A DNA stretch of 64,000 nt from Terriglobia bacterium. GTDB lineage: Bacteria; Acidobacteriota; Terriglobia; Terriglobales; Acidobacteriaceae. Position numbers and translations under genes: made by a program. This document shows, in pieces, positions 44,736-54,261 of this stretch; the first letter of the stretch is position 1; each line of letters starts with the position of its first letter. The notes under the pieces were generated by a model. The model saw nothing but the letters and a program-made list of their open reading frames with translations. It made no database searches and was not told the DNA's origin. The DNA lies in assembly GCA_020073385.1 (NCBI GenBank), contig JAIQFH010000009.1:94921-158920 (forward strand), in the 5' to 3' direction.

Positions 44736-46204
44736 GATTGTGCGATTGTCCTTCCCACAGCTTCACTGCGTGCACTGAGTTGTCCCGCTATCGGCAAATG
44801 CAGCGTAAACGTACTCCCAACTCCCACTTCACTGGTCACGGAAATTCGTCCGCCCATCGCTTCCGCCAGACTCTTCGCGATGGGTAATCCTAATCCCGTT
44901 CCGTGAATCTGCCCTGCCACCGCCTCCCGGCTACGATAAAACGGCTCGAAAATCTGATGCAGTTCCGAGCGTTCGATGCCCTTCCCGCGGTCCTGCACGC
45001 TGATGCGAATCTCAGGATGATGGTCCCGCCCTCCGTGTGCGCTGGCGCTAATGGCGATCCAGCGCCCCTGGTCGCCATATTTCAAAGCATTGGTGATCAG
45101 GTTCTGCAGGCATTGCGAAAGCGCGGAAAGATCGCCCAAGATCTTCGGTAAGTCCGGGCTGACGTGCTGCTCCAAGGTGAATCCCGCGTTGCGAATCAGT
45201 TCCGATGTGCTCGTCACCGCGGCGTCGACCACGTCGCAGATGGCTAGCGGTTCCAGTTCGTAGCGTCCTTTCAGATCCTGAGTCGAAACAAACAGGATGA
45301 CCTGGTTCACTAGTCCGTTGATCTGGCGCGATTGGTTGCGGATCACCGATCCGTATTTTGCCAACTGCTCCTTTCCGCTCACGACTCCGTCCGCAATATT
45401 GTCGACCGCAGAACACAAAACCGCCAGCGGAGTCCGCAGTTCGTGCGAGACAGACGCAGCGAAATCCATCTGCATCCTCGCCATCCGCAAGGTGCTGGCC
45501 ATTTTGTCCTTCTGCAGAACCCAAACGAAAATACCCGCGATCAGAACCGTTACGACAAGGACCGTCACCAGTCGCGTAACCGTCCGGTTTGCCAGCGCCG
45601 CCACATTCGCCAGCCGCTGCGAGGCCTGGTCATCATAAAGACGCTGCGTTTCTTCCAGGTCCCGCCGCACCCCCTCAAATAATGGAACGCCGTGCATCAT
45701 GTCGTAGGCCACGGCATCTTTAATGCTGCCCTCCAAAATCGATCCCAGCACTTCGTTGCGCGCTGCCAGATAGGTCTTCCAATCTTGCTGCAATTGATTT
45801 CCCAACTTGACCTCCTGCGGCAGTTGGGCCTGCTGCAGATACTCGATGATTCCCGCCGTGACTCGGGCATCGGCTTCGCGGGACCGGTCCGCATAGATGA
45901 CCTGCAGGTTGCTGTCGTTGGTGGTGAGTGCGTACAGCGTGCTACGGCGCGTTTCCTGGGCGTCGTATTGCAGGTTTCCAATGCGGCGCAACCCAAGTAC
46001 CGAAGAGGCGTACATTTCTTGCACTTCGTTATTGGCAGAGCGGACGTCGCGAATTACGAAGCGCACCACTCCTGCCTCCAGGCCGATCAATAGCAGCAGG
46101 AACAGCGCGGAACTGTAGCGCGTCAGGAATGCCGGGCTCCTCCCCACTCGCGGAGCAAAGGTTGCTGCGCCTTCATGGGTCGTGTGTTGGACGCGTTCAC
46201 TCAT
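44732..46204 (-). CDS. Histidine kinase with four-helix sensor
   Basis: A 490-residue membrane kinase. One membrane segment at about 30-50 and a second at about 213-233 enclose a helical periplasmic sensor of about 160 residues that resembles a 4HB or CHASE3 module. HisKA has ASVSHELRTPLAVL with His near 258. The ATPase has N box LITNALKYGD, DRGKGI and GTGLGLPIAKSLAEA. It follows the binding-protein gene by 5 nt and overlaps the regulator. Because a solute-binding protein is co-transcribed, the sensor may read that protein. Confidence 0.9.
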   Translation of the reverse strand: MSERVQHTTHEGAATFAPRVGRSPAFLTRYSSALFLLLLIGLEAGVVRFVIRDVRSANNEVQEMYASSVLGLRRIGNLQYDAQETRRSTLYALTTNDSNLQVIYADRSREADARVTAGIIEYLQQAQLPQEVKLGNQLQQDWKTYLAARNEVLGSILEGSIKDAVAYDMMHGVPLFEGVRRDLEETQRLYDDQASQRLANVAALANRTVTRLVTVLVVTVLIAGIFVWVLQKDKMASTLRMARMQMDFAASVSHELRTPLAVLCSAVDNIADGVVSGKEQLAKYGSVIRNQSRQINGLVNQVILFVSTQDLKGRYELEPLAICDVVDAAVTSTSELIRNAGFTLEQHVSPDLPKILGDLSALSQCLQNLITNALKYGDQGRWIAISASAHGGRDHHPEIRISVQDRGKGIERSELHQIFEPFYRSREAVAGQIHGTGLGLPIAKSLAEAMGGRISVTSEVGVGSTFTLHLPIAGQLSARSEAVGRTIAQS

Positions 46205-46209
46205 GCTGC

Positions 46210-46722
46210 CTACTCGGAACGTTCCGAGATCTTCAACGGATACTCGGCATCGCCGGGAAGATGGCCGTCGATGCGAACGACTTTGACGGAGTCGTCCACA
46301 TCTTCGGGCCGCAGGTACCCGATGGCTCCCGGCACGTTGAACACAAACTTGCGCACGCCTACGGGGCTTGCCAGGGTCTTGGGTGAGACCAGCACTTCTC
46401 CCGTCAGCAGTCCCTGCAGATAGCGGCGACGCAGATCTGACTCGCTCATGCGGCAGACATCGCGCAGCAGCGTGTCCCGCTCGGGTTGTCCGGGCTCCAT
46501 CATGACCAAGGTGATTCTGCGCCCGTTAGCCCAGTGGCTGCGCTCCCCCAGAAACACGGTGCGCAGTTCTGCCATCGACAGGTTTTCGATGGGGTTGTCC
46601 CGGTTTACGATGATGGCAAGGCTCTCCTTCGGGCGCGCTGCGCGCACGCGCGACTGCGGCATCGGCTCGACCAGCGCAGCCGTGGTCAGGATCACCAGAA
46701 TAATGGCAGGGTAGCGGATCAT
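46210..46722 (-). CDS. Phosphate-binding-like (PstS-type) periplasmic protein
   Basis: A 170-residue secreted protein: signal peptide (MIRYPAIILVILTTAALV) and a single domain like a shortened PstS substrate-binding protein, with AIIVNRDNPIENLSMAELRTVFLGERSHWANGRRI cut short here as the motif. ANGRRITLVM and LTGEVLVSPKTLASPVGV and VPGAIGYLRPEDVD follow the order seen in PstS-like proteins. It is about half the length of a transport PstS, so it may be a sensing component. The ATG at 46722 begins 10 nt after the porin stop. Confidence 0.72.
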   Translation of the reverse strand: MIRYPAIILVILTTAALVEPMPQSRVRAARPKESLAIIVNRDNPIENLSMAELRTVFLGERSHWANGRRITLVMMEPGQPERDTLLRDVCRMSESDLRRRYLQGLLTGEVLVSPKTLASPVGVRKFVFNVPGAIGYLRPEDVDDSVKVVRIDGHLPGDAEYPLKISERSE

Positions 46723-46732
46723 CGTTTCGCCG

Positions 46733-48094
46733 TTAGAACGTGAATCCCACCTGCGCCTGCAGTCCCTGCACCGAATGCTGATCGCGCAGAGACGTGAAGT
46801 CATACTGCAGCTTAAGCGCCACCGATTCGCTGGCATCATAGCGCAAGCCCGCCGATGGCCCAGCATTCAATCCCACATCCGGGAATATCGGCTCATTGGG
46901 GCTGGCATTGATGTACTGGTAGCGGAAGTACGGCCGGTATGACCCGAACCGCCGCGAAATCTGGCTGTACCACCCTGGCGTTTCAAAGCTGTGGCCGCCT
47001 TCGGGCGTATGCCGCACCATCAAAGCTTCGTTGAGCCATTCGAATGTTGGCGTCGAGTAGACGGCGTGTGCGGCAAGGATCGTTTCGGCTACAGGCAGGT
47101 TGTTGGGCAGCAATTGATCCCGATACACTGAGAATCCGACTTGTAGTCCGGGCACCCTGGTGGGCCTCGCGAAGAGCTCGAAGTTCACCGCCTTGTGATT
47201 GCTTTCGGTGACGATATTCTGGACCGGTTCCTCGGTTATCGGGGCGCGCGATTCCCTGCCGTTGCCTACCTCCGCCACATAGTGCAATCCAAGAGATCCG
47301 GACGGGATGCTTCCGTACGCCTCTACTCCGACATTGTGGATCGGCAAGATGCCGCCTTGGTCTTCGAACGCGAACAGCAGCGGTCGTCCCGTCGTTGTTT
47401 GCAGCCATGTGCTGTGATGAAAAGCCGTGTTGTAGTAACCGATCGCCGTATGATAGCGGCCGGCGGAGAGATTGAAATACTCATTCTTCGAATAGGTGAG
47501 CAGATACCGCTCGACGTCTACGCCGAACGAATTGGCGGTACCGCGGGCCACTCCGTAAATGTTGTCAGGCCCCGCCTCGAACACTATTTCACCCAGGAAC
47601 TTGAACTTGTCGGAAATGTCGGAGGTCACAAAGAGGTTGAGCTGACCGAGAGTGAACGCCGTTTTATCGCCCGGCAGACCTGCCGGGTGATAGTTGTCAC
47701 CATGGAAGGTAAAGTCGCCGAATCCGCGGACACGCAAGAGCGTCTTGCTCACGTCCATCCGCTCGGATTCGGCATGCTCGGAAGGCTCCGGCTCGTGTTC
47801 CTGCGCGGCCGCCTGAGATGGCCCGTGCGTTGGAGCCTCTGCCGGCAGCTGCTGCCGCGCCTCGGCACTCGCCGGCTGCGCCACGGCAGGATGTTGCGCC
47901 GACTCCAACTGCTGCACTCGAGCCTCCAGTTGATCGATTCGCTTCAGCAGCGCCTGCATGGTCGCCTGGTCCACGGTCACCGTCTGACCCGACTGCGCCC
48001 GCATCAGGTTCGGGTTGACCAGAACCGCGGCGAGCGCCAGCCACAGCACACGCCCGCGCACACTACGAACGAGCATCCCTTTGGAGAACCCCAT
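46733..48094 (-). CDS. Outer-membrane porin with N-terminal coiled coil
   Basis: A 453-residue outer-membrane protein. Start chosen at the ATG preceded by GGAGGG (spacing about 5). It has a signal peptide (about 8-35), a coiled coil (about 45-65, MQALLKRIDQLEARVQQLE) that may trimerise and contact peptidoglycan, a Pro/Ala/Glu-rich linker and a beta-barrel (about 115-453) with alternating strands such as FGDFTFHGDNYH, VERYLLTYSKNEYFNLSAG and FTSLRDQHSVQGLQAQVGFTF at the end (terminal Phe). It resembles phosphate-selective or general porins. It heads a four-gene transcript. Confidence 0.8.
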   Translation of the reverse strand: MGFSKGMLVRSVRGRVLWLALAAVLVNPNLMRAQSGQTVTVDQATMQALLKRIDQLEARVQQLESAQHPAVAQPASAEARQQLPAEAPTHGPSQAAAQEHEPEPSEHAESERMDVSKTLLRVRGFGDFTFHGDNYHPAGLPGDKTAFTLGQLNLFVTSDISDKFKFLGEIVFEAGPDNIYGVARGTANSFGVDVERYLLTYSKNEYFNLSAGRYHTAIGYYNTAFHHSTWLQTTTGRPLLFAFEDQGGILPIHNVGVEAYGSIPSGSLGLHYVAEVGNGRESRAPITEEPVQNIVTESNHKAVNFELFARPTRVPGLQVGFSVYRDQLLPNNLPVAETILAAHAVYSTPTFEWLNEALMVRHTPEGGHSFETPGWYSQISRRFGSYRPYFRYQYINASPNEPIFPDVGLNAGPSAGLRYDASESVALKLQYDFTSLRDQHSVQGLQAQVGFTF

Positions 48095-48425
48095 CACACC
48101 CTCCTTCATTGCAGCCATCCCCCGATGAATTCACACCACCTGCGGCAGGCGTATCCCACGCCTTTCGGCGGAGATCACACCTGCTGTTGGCCCATGACTC
48201 TCAACTCTTTTCCGGCTATCAAAATCCTGGGACCATTGGACCGGCGACGGACAGATCCGTCTGCCCAAGGGGGAGGAGAAAATAGCTAAACCTACCTTAT
48301 TTTTCAGCGTGTTGCAACTCAGGGGAACAAACTAATACAGCATGACACCGGCTCTCGAGCTGACCTGCCGACGTTTTCTTCTTTCACTTAGACTGGATGG
48401 CTAGATCAATGCTTCGGAGGGACTC
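48095..48425. other. Intergenic region between porin and YjbQ genes
   Basis: 331 nt between divergent genes. It should hold both promoters. I see AT-rich text around 48285-48330 but no clear -10/-35 pair, and no repeat family member or RNA gene. The minus-strand frame extends the porin a few codons upstream to 48118. Confidence 0.5.
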
Positions 48426-48854
48426 TTGCAACCACTGGAAACGATGCAACAGCAGATTTCAGTCACTACGACAGGCCATGGCGACACGCATGACATCACC
48501 GATCAAGTGGCCAGAGCCGTGAGCGAGTCCGGCATGACGACGGGAATCGTCAACGTATTCAACGTGGGGAGCACGGCAGCGATCGGCAGTATTGAATTCG
48601 AACCGGGACTCCGCGCCGACATGCCAGCCATCTTAGATAAGCTGATTCCGCCCAGCCGGAATTATGGTCATGAACAAGCGTGGCACGATGGCAACGGCCA
48701 TTCCCATCTACAGGCCACACTCCTCGGACCGTCTTTGACTGTTCCCATCGCGGACGGAAAGCTCGTTCTGGGGACATGGCAACAGATCTTTCATCTCGAG
48801 TGCGACGTCCGTGGCCGGCAGCGCACGGTTATCATTACGGTCATCGGAAAGTGA
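48426..48854 (+). CDS. YjbQ/UPF0047 family protein
   Basis: A 142-residue cytoplasmic protein of the UPF0047 (YjbQ) family, with conserved ITDQVARAV, NVFNVGSTAAI, NGHSHLQATLLGPS and QQIFHLECDVRGRQR. Some members can form thiamine phosphate in a side reaction, but the natural role is unsettled. The TTG start follows GGAGGG by about 4 nt; an ATG six codons later (48444) lies too far from that site. It stands alone between the porin and a large palindrome. Confidence 0.82.
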   Translation: MQPLETMQQQISVTTTGHGDTHDITDQVARAVSESGMTTGIVNVFNVGSTAAIGSIEFEPGLRADMPAILDKLIPPSRNYGHEQAWHDGNGHSHLQATLLGPSLTVPIADGKLVLGTWQQIFHLECDVRGRQRTVIITVIGK

Positions 48855-48908
48855 AACTCGCGTGGAGTGTCGGTCGCAGTTTCTTCGTTGAAAGCCTGCT
48901 TCGACGCT

Positions 48909-49030
48909 TTGTCATCCTGAGGCCTGCGTCTTCCGCAGGCCGAAGGACCTATGCACTTTGCCGACAGTGCCGATGCCGCGAGCAGGTTGCATAGGTCCTT
49001 CGCCGCAAACAACACCGCTCAGGATGACAA
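48909..49030. repeat. 122-nt compound palindrome (repeat copy E)
   Basis: Outer arms TTGTCATCCTGAG (48909-48921) and CTCAGGATGACAA (49018-49030) pair over 13 bp. Inner arms CGAAGGACCTATGCA (48941-48955) and TGCATAGGTCCTTCG (48988-49002) pair over 15 bp. Between the left arms GGCCTGCG...CGCAGGCC (48921-48941) forms an 8-bp hairpin. The outer arms match those of copies A to C. Confidence 0.8.
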
Positions 49031-49112
49031 GGCTTTGTGTTTCCGCACAGTAATATGCATCAATATGCATCCGCCACGGCTTTCTTTTCTCACCCCTTAA
49101 GCTAGCAGACGA

Positions 49113-52100
49113 TTATTTCTGCTTCTTCTCCCACTCCTCCCGCGACATCGCCTTGAGCGGCTCCACACTTTTGGCCTGGAGACCGGCGTTGATCGACTGC
49201 AACGCCGGGCCGGTGATGGACTGAAACTGGCTCGCTGCTTCGTCCAGCTTCTTTTGAAACACGCCCGTGCTGTCGACTTGCGATTGCGTGGGACGTCCGC
49301 AGTAACCGTTCACTCCGCCATACAGCTCGCCGAGTTTTTCGCGCAGCTTCTTCTCGCCCGTGATCATCCCCCCCTCTTTCACCGAAACCAGCGTCGAGCG
49401 AAAATCCTCGAGCTTCTGCACAAGACCGTTGAGCTGATCCTTCAATCCGCTGTCGGTCGCGCTCGCCGCGCGCTGCCGCGCCTGGTCACGCAGGTCGTTC
49501 GTCGAATCCACGATGAAGGTCAGCCGCCCGAGCATGTCATAGAGCTGCATCACTGTCTTGTGCTGCAACGCGCGGTCCGCTGCAGTGCTCTTGCTGCGCG
49601 GATCGGGCACCAGCTTGATGTCAGAGGAATAACTGTCCTTCCCTTTGGTCACTTTGACCGTGTAAGTTCCCTCCTGCACCTGCGGCCCGAGCATCGCAAA
49701 CTCGTTCTCCACCAGCCCGGCGGCAGGAGGCATCTTCGGAGGCTTCGCGCGCTCAGGCCATTGCACGCGGTTTAAGCCCTTTCGCTTGTCTCCCTGAATC
49801 GAGGTCAGCAGATTTCCTTTTTCGTCGGAAACGTCGATCTTCAAGTCGCCGAAGATGTGGCGCTTCCTCTGGTAATAAACGATGCCCGCCGCTTCGGGCA
49901 GGGTGCGCCCCGCGAATTCCGAGTCACCGTCGAATCTCTGCTCGCTCGCCGCCAGCGTCAGCACCGACGGACGCGAGGGCAGCAACACGAAATCCTTGGC
50001 CAGGATCTCGGGCGTGAGCGCACGGATGGGCGTCAAATCGTCAAGGATATAAATCCCGCGGCCATGCGTCGCCACCAGCAGATCCGACTCGCGCGGATGA
50101 ATCGACAGATCCCGCACCGCCACATTCGGCAAGCTGCCCTTGAACTGCGCCCAGTGCGCCCCGCTGTCAATGGAAATGAAAAGTCCGAACTCGGTTCCGA
50201 CGAACAAAAGGTTTTTGTTCACCAGATCTTCCCGGATCACGTGGGCATATCCATTCAGCTCAGGCGTGGAAAGTGACGTCCAGGTCTTCCCATAATCCGC
50301 GGTGCGGTATACATAGGTCTTCATGTCCCCGCCTGCGTGGCCGTCAAACGTGGCGTACGCCACCGCCGGATCGAAATGACTGGCTTCGATAGTCGACACC
50401 CACGTATTCGCAGGCAGCCCGGAAATGTTCTTCACCAAATTCGTCCAGTGCTTGCCGCCGTCGCGTGTGATCTGCACATTGCCGTCGTCGGTCCCGACCC
50501 AAATGACATTCGCGTCCTTCGGAGATTCCGCGATGGTATAGATGGTTTCGTATTTCTCCGCGTCGGAATTGTCGATGGTCAGTCCACCAGACGTTTCCTG
50601 ATGTTGCCGCGCCGGGTCGTTGGTCGTGAGGTCCGGCGAGATACGGTCCCACGATTCTCCGTGGTCCCGCGAACGGAACAGGAACTGCCCGCCCAGGTAT
50701 ACCGTTCCCGCCTGATTCGGACTGACGTGAATCGGCGCATTCCAGTTGAAGCGAAACTCCGGCTCTCCCGGCCGAGGCAGGGGCTTGATGTCCTTCGCCT
50801 CTCCCGTAGACTTGCGGAAGCGAGAGATCATTGCACCTTGATATTCGACATATGCGTAGTCCGGATCTGCGGGATCGGAGAATGCCCAGAATCCGTCGCC
50901 CATGCCGATCACCCGCCAATGCCGATTGGCGATGACACCCGGAGCGCGCGACGGGCCCATCCACGTGCCATTGTCCTGCAGTCCTCCGTAGACGTTGTAC
51001 GGGTCAGACATGTCGAAGCTCACGTGATAGAACTGCGAAACCGGAAGATTGGCAAGGAACCGCCAGTGCGTAGCTTGATCGAGCGATTGGTAGACGCCTC
51101 CGTCAGTGCCCACCAGCAACTGGTCGGGATTCTCTGGATTGATCCAGAGTGCGTGCATGTCGCTGTGCAAGTTCTCGCCCGGGCCTTCGCTCGCCGAGAA
51201 GGCTGCACTAAAGCTCTTGCCCGCATCCTCGCTCACGGTCAGAAAGAATCCTGGCTTGTAGACGCGATCGGGATTCTTGGGATCGACCGCCAGCCGCGCA
51301 AAATAGAACGGCCGCCCGCTCACGTTGAACGAACTGTTGACCTCAGTCCAGCTGTCGCCCGAATCGTCCGAGCGGAACAGCGCCGTATGATTCTTGGCTT
51401 CCACTACGGCGTAGACACGCGAAGTCTTGCTGGCGGCGATGCCGATTCCAATGCGCCCCAGATCGCCCTCGGGCAGCCCTTTGCGCAGTTCGTGCCAAGT
51501 CGTGCCGCCATCCGTGCTCTTGAATAATCCGCTGCCCGGACCGCCCGACCGGAAATTGTGCGGCTCGCGGCGCACGTCCCACATGGCGGCGTAGAGCACG
51601 CCTGCATCCTGCGGATCCATGGCCAGTTCCGCGCAACCGGTGCTGTCATTGCGATAAAGGATTTTGTTCCATGTCTTCCCACCGTCGGTTGTCTTGAAGA
51701 CGCCTCGCTCGGCGTTGGAGTTCCACAGATGTCCGAGAGCGCACGCGTAGACCGTGTTGCTCTCCTTGGGATGGATGATCATTCGGCTGACGTGCTCGGA
51801 GTCAGGCAGCCCCATGGCTTCCCAGTTCTCCCCGCCGTCGCGCGAGCGATAGAGGCCCGTGCCAACCGATACGCTGTTGCGCACCCACGATTCGCCCGTA
51901 CCCACCCACACTGTTTTCGCGTTCTGGGGATCAATCGCAATCGAGCCGATCGAAAGCGAGGGTTGCTTATCAAAGACTGACTTAAAGGTTGTGCCGCTAT
52001 CCACCGACTTCCACACTCCGCCGCTGGCCGAGCCGATATAGATTGTCAGCCGACCTCCCTCGCGAACCGCCGCGATGTCGGCAATGCGGCCGCCCATGGC

Positions 52101-52226
52101 AGCCGGACCGATGGCGCGAATCGGCAGCCCGCTAATCATGTCTGAGTCGAGCGTGACGTCCTGCGCTGTCACGAACAGAGCGTTAAACAACAGGCATACA
52201 AACAACGCACGCGAACGATTGCTCAT
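49113..52226 (-). CDS. Secreted sortilin/BNR-repeat beta-propeller protein
   Basis: About 1037 residues. A signal peptide (ALFVCLLFNALFVTAQ) precedes two or more propellers built of BNR/sortilin-like repeats over residues 30-740, each with an Asp-box such as SVDSGTTFKS, SRDGGENWE, TTDGGKTWN, STDGGTTWH and TRDGGKHWT. The C-terminal 250 residues are a beta domain and a helical region (about 900-1000). Database names such as 'glycosyl hydrolase' occur for relatives, but no hydrolase motif is seen; a binding role in the periplasm or outside is likelier. The ATG at 52226 has AGGTG just before it. Confidence 0.8.
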   Translation of the reverse strand: MSNRSRALFVCLLFNALFVTAQDVTLDSDMISGLPIRAIGPAAMGGRIADIAAVREGGRLTIYIGSASGGVWKSVDSGTTFKSVFDKQPSLSIGSIAIDPQNAKTVWVGTGESWVRNSVSVGTGLYRSRDGGENWEAMGLPDSEHVSRMIIHPKESNTVYACALGHLWNSNAERGVFKTTDGGKTWNKILYRNDSTGCAELAMDPQDAGVLYAAMWDVRREPHNFRSGGPGSGLFKSTDGGTTWHELRKGLPEGDLGRIGIGIAASKTSRVYAVVEAKNHTALFRSDDSGDSWTEVNSSFNVSGRPFYFARLAVDPKNPDRVYKPGFFLTVSEDAGKSFSAAFSASEGPGENLHSDMHALWINPENPDQLLVGTDGGVYQSLDQATHWRFLANLPVSQFYHVSFDMSDPYNVYGGLQDNGTWMGPSRAPGVIANRHWRVIGMGDGFWAFSDPADPDYAYVEYQGAMISRFRKSTGEAKDIKPLPRPGEPEFRFNWNAPIHVSPNQAGTVYLGGQFLFRSRDHGESWDRISPDLTTNDPARQHQETSGGLTIDNSDAEKYETIYTIAESPKDANVIWVGTDDGNVQITRDGGKHWTNLVKNISGLPANTWVSTIEASHFDPAVAYATFDGHAGGDMKTYVYRTADYGKTWTSLSTPELNGYAHVIREDLVNKNLLFVGTEFGLFISIDSGAHWAQFKGSLPNVAVRDLSIHPRESDLLVATHGRGIYILDDLTPIRALTPEILAKDFVLLPSRPSVLTLAASEQRFDGDSEFAGRTLPEAAGIVYYQRKRHIFGDLKIDVSDEKGNLLTSIQGDKRKGLNRVQWPERAKPPKMPPAAGLVENEFAMLGPQVQEGTYTVKVTKGKDSYSSDIKLVPDPRSKSTAADRALQHKTVMQLYDMLGRLTFIVDSTNDLRDQARQRAASATDSGLKDQLNGLVQKLEDFRSTLVSVKEGGMITGEKKLREKLGELYGGVNGYCGRPTQSQVDSTGVFQKKLDEAASQFQSITGPALQSINAGLQAKSVEPLKAMSREEWEKKQK

Positions 52227-52302
52227 GATCACCTCATAAGGAAACCGCAGGTTCCGGAACTTTTCTCACAAATGATTGAAAGGAGTTATTCACCAACGGC
52301 AT

Positions 52303-52328
52303 TGAAAGGGCGCGGCTTCAGCCGCGCC
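52303..52328 (+). repeat. Small palindromic repeat, family 1 (copy 2)
   Basis: GGCGCGGCT, TC, AGCCGCGCC (52309-52328) forms a perfect 9-bp hairpin, preceded by TTGAAA. Followed by GGGCTTTAGCCC (52350-52361), a second small hairpin. Matches the element at 11876 near accA. It lies between the sortilin-like and LolA-like genes, which are both on the minus strand. Confidence 0.65.
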
Positions 52329-52395
52329 GCCTAACGCGCCAATAATCGCGGGCTTTAGCCCCTGAGGTCGAGGTTCGCCCCGCAACCAGCGCGCG

Positions 52396-53181
52396 TTAGT
52401 TCTTGGGTGGATCCGTCTTCGGCGCATCCGGCTTAGGCGCATCCGCTTTCGGAGCAGCCGCCGGCATCTTAAACAAAGAATCGTCCGCCGGAACATTCAG
52501 CTCAACTTTGGTGATAGTAAGCTTCTGCTTCTGGTCGGTTCCCTTGATCCCGCTCTCCACCGCAAATGGGAACATGATCCCGTCGACCGCCTTGTAGTCT
52601 CCGATCGCGGATTCAATTTCTTGCTCCGTGCCGCGGACCGAGCGCTTGGTGACTTCCTTGATGTCGAGGAACGACTCGGAATCGATGTAGATTGTCTGCA
52701 CGTCCCCGTTCTTCAGGGTAACTTTCAACTTGTAGGCGTCTGTGCCTTCGATTTTTTCTTTGCCCTGCAACTCCACCTGATGTCCCTTGCTCTTGTAGTC
52801 CACGAGTGGACCATCGAGATCGGCATTCTCTTCGATTTCCTTTGCTTCGTCGGCCGACATGAGTTCCGGATCCTTCTTCCCCATGAAAGGCATGATCTGC
52901 CAGCCGTTCTTGCCATCGTAGGCCTGCACGGCAGTCAAGCCCTGTACCGTAAACTCCAGGCGCGCCAGCGTCGGCCGCTTCTGGATCAGGACGCCCGGTG
53001 CTTCTATTCCCGGCCCCATCGACATAGTCGCGGTGGATTTGATCGACTGCACACTCTTCAATTTCTCTGCTCCGCCGCGAGCCTGAACGTTCTTCGCAAT
53101 AATCTCGTCCACGCTCTGAGCCAACAGGCACGGAGCAAGCACCGCCAAAACAATCATCGACAGACACACTTTCCTGAACAT
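52396..53181 (-). CDS. LolA-like periplasmic lipoprotein-carrier family protein
   Basis: A 261-residue secreted protein. Signal peptide MFRKVCLSMIVLAVLAPCLLA, then a LolA/LppX-type half-barrel (about 25-235) with VDEIIAKNVQARGGAEKLKS and FKMPAAAP at the end of the fold, and a Lys/Pro/Asp-repeat tail (KADAPKPDAPKTDPPKN). Relatives move or sense lipids and lipoproteins in the periplasm; no lolB is nearby. The tail probably results from repeat expansion. It is divergent from fdhE. Confidence 0.7.
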   Translation of the reverse strand: MFRKVCLSMIVLAVLAPCLLAQSVDEIIAKNVQARGGAEKLKSVQSIKSTATMSMGPGIEAPGVLIQKRPTLARLEFTVQGLTAVQAYDGKNGWQIMPFMGKKDPELMSADEAKEIEENADLDGPLVDYKSKGHQVELQGKEKIEGTDAYKLKVTLKNGDVQTIYIDSESFLDIKEVTKRSVRGTEQEIESAIGDYKAVDGIMFPFAVESGIKGTDQKQKLTITKVELNVPADDSLFKMPAAAPKADAPKPDAPKTDPPKN

Positions 53182-53400
53182 GAGTAATCTCCTGGGATTT
53201 CTGGGATCTTCCCTCTGAAGCCAGCTATTGTACCCCTCCGCGCCTCTGCTCGACGCGGTGTTTCATGGCTTCTACGTTCGATCACACAGAAATGTTCCCC
53301 CAAGGCGAATCCAGGCGAGCGGTTTGGCGAAAGGGTTCGTGAGCTTGTCACTTGCGGGTGCACGACAGAGATTATGCGAAGATAGGGCGCGAGGAGTTCC

Positions 53401-54204
53401 TTGGAATCCACGACTGACAATCGCCGAAAACGGTGGGACACCAGGCTCCTCCGCGTCAAGGAACTGGCAGACCTTCATCAGCCCATCGCATCGGCGTTGC
53501 GCTTCTATCATTTGGTATTAGAGCTCCAAGCCGAGATTTCATCTCGATCGAGGCTCGTTTTCAATCCTGAGCTTCCCCTGCGATCGCAGATCGACGTAGC
53601 CGCCGTCGTTTCTGAGATGCCCGCTCTTCTCTCCCTCAGCGCGCAACATGGGCCCGAGCCTTTGCGTGAAGCCGCTCATCAGTGGAATTCGTTTGGAGAA
53701 CAAGAGTGGATTCAGGCAATCCAGTCGGCACTCGATCCTGCTCGTCCTCTATCCGCCGGCCCGGAAGATTTCTTCCCTCGCGCCTGCCTCCAACCGGTCG
53801 CCGAGAATCTTCAATCCCAACTCTCAGAAGATACCTACACCGCCAACAACGTCTGTCCAGTATGCGCGGGCTTGCCCCAGATGGCGGTGCTTCAACCAGA
53901 AGGGGACGCGGCTGGCCGCTGGCTGCTTTGTTCCCTTTGCCTGCGACAATGGTCCTTTCGGCGACTGATCTGTCCATGGTGCCGGGAAGAAGACAAGGAC
54001 AAGCTGCCTCGATTTTCATCCGAGGAGTGGCCTGCGGTTCACGTCGAGGCATGCGATACCTGCCGCCGCTACCTCAAAGCCATCGATCTGACAGTTGACG
54101 GGCTGGCAGTTCCCCTTATTGATGAGATCGCATTTTCGGTACTCGACGTTTGGACGGCGGACCGCGGCTACACCAAGATAGTGCCCAACCTGATGGGCTT
54201 TTAA
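53401..54204 (+). CDS. fdhE: Formate dehydrogenase accessory protein FdhE
   Basis: A 267-residue maturation factor that binds the FDH complex before membrane insertion and helps keep the Tat-exported enzyme from premature folding. Four CxxC pairs are conserved: CPVC (near 151), CSLC (near 177), CPWC (near 191) and CDTC (near 219), which bind iron. The TTG start follows GAGGAG at 4 nt spacing. It precedes the FDH structural genes on the same strand by 128 nt, with a hairpin and a promoter-like sequence between, so it may be expressed apart from them. Confidence 0.9.
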   Translation: MESTTDNRRKRWDTRLLRVKELADLHQPIASALRFYHLVLELQAEISSRSRLVFNPELPLRSQIDVAAVVSEMPALLSLSAQHGPEPLREAAHQWNSFGEQEWIQAIQSALDPARPLSAGPEDFFPRACLQPVAENLQSQLSEDTYTANNVCPVCAGLPQMAVLQPEGDAAGRWLLCSLCLRQWSFRRLICPWCREEDKDKLPRFSSEEWPAVHVEACDTCRRYLKAIDLTVDGLAVPLIDEIAFSVLDVWTADRGYTKIVPNLMGF

Positions 54205-54232
54205 CACAGCGTTAACATTCGTTCCATTCCAG

Positions 54233-54261
54233 TTGACACCCTCCCCCGTCGGGTGTATTTT
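54233..54261 (+). promoter_or_regulatory. Sigma-70-like promoter for the fdh operon
   Basis: TTGACA (54233-54238), a spacer of exactly 17 nt and TATTTT (54256-54261) lie 71 nt before the fdhA ATG. GTTAAC-type palindromes (TTAACACAGCGTTAAC, 54201-54216) just upstream could bind a regulator. The spacer also forms the stem of the possible terminator. Confidence 0.5.

Noticed and set aside
50337..51527. Long plus-strand frame (396 codons) opposite the sortilin-like gene
   Set aside because: No recognisable motif or start signal; the minus-strand frame has many Asp-box repeats and clearly codes.
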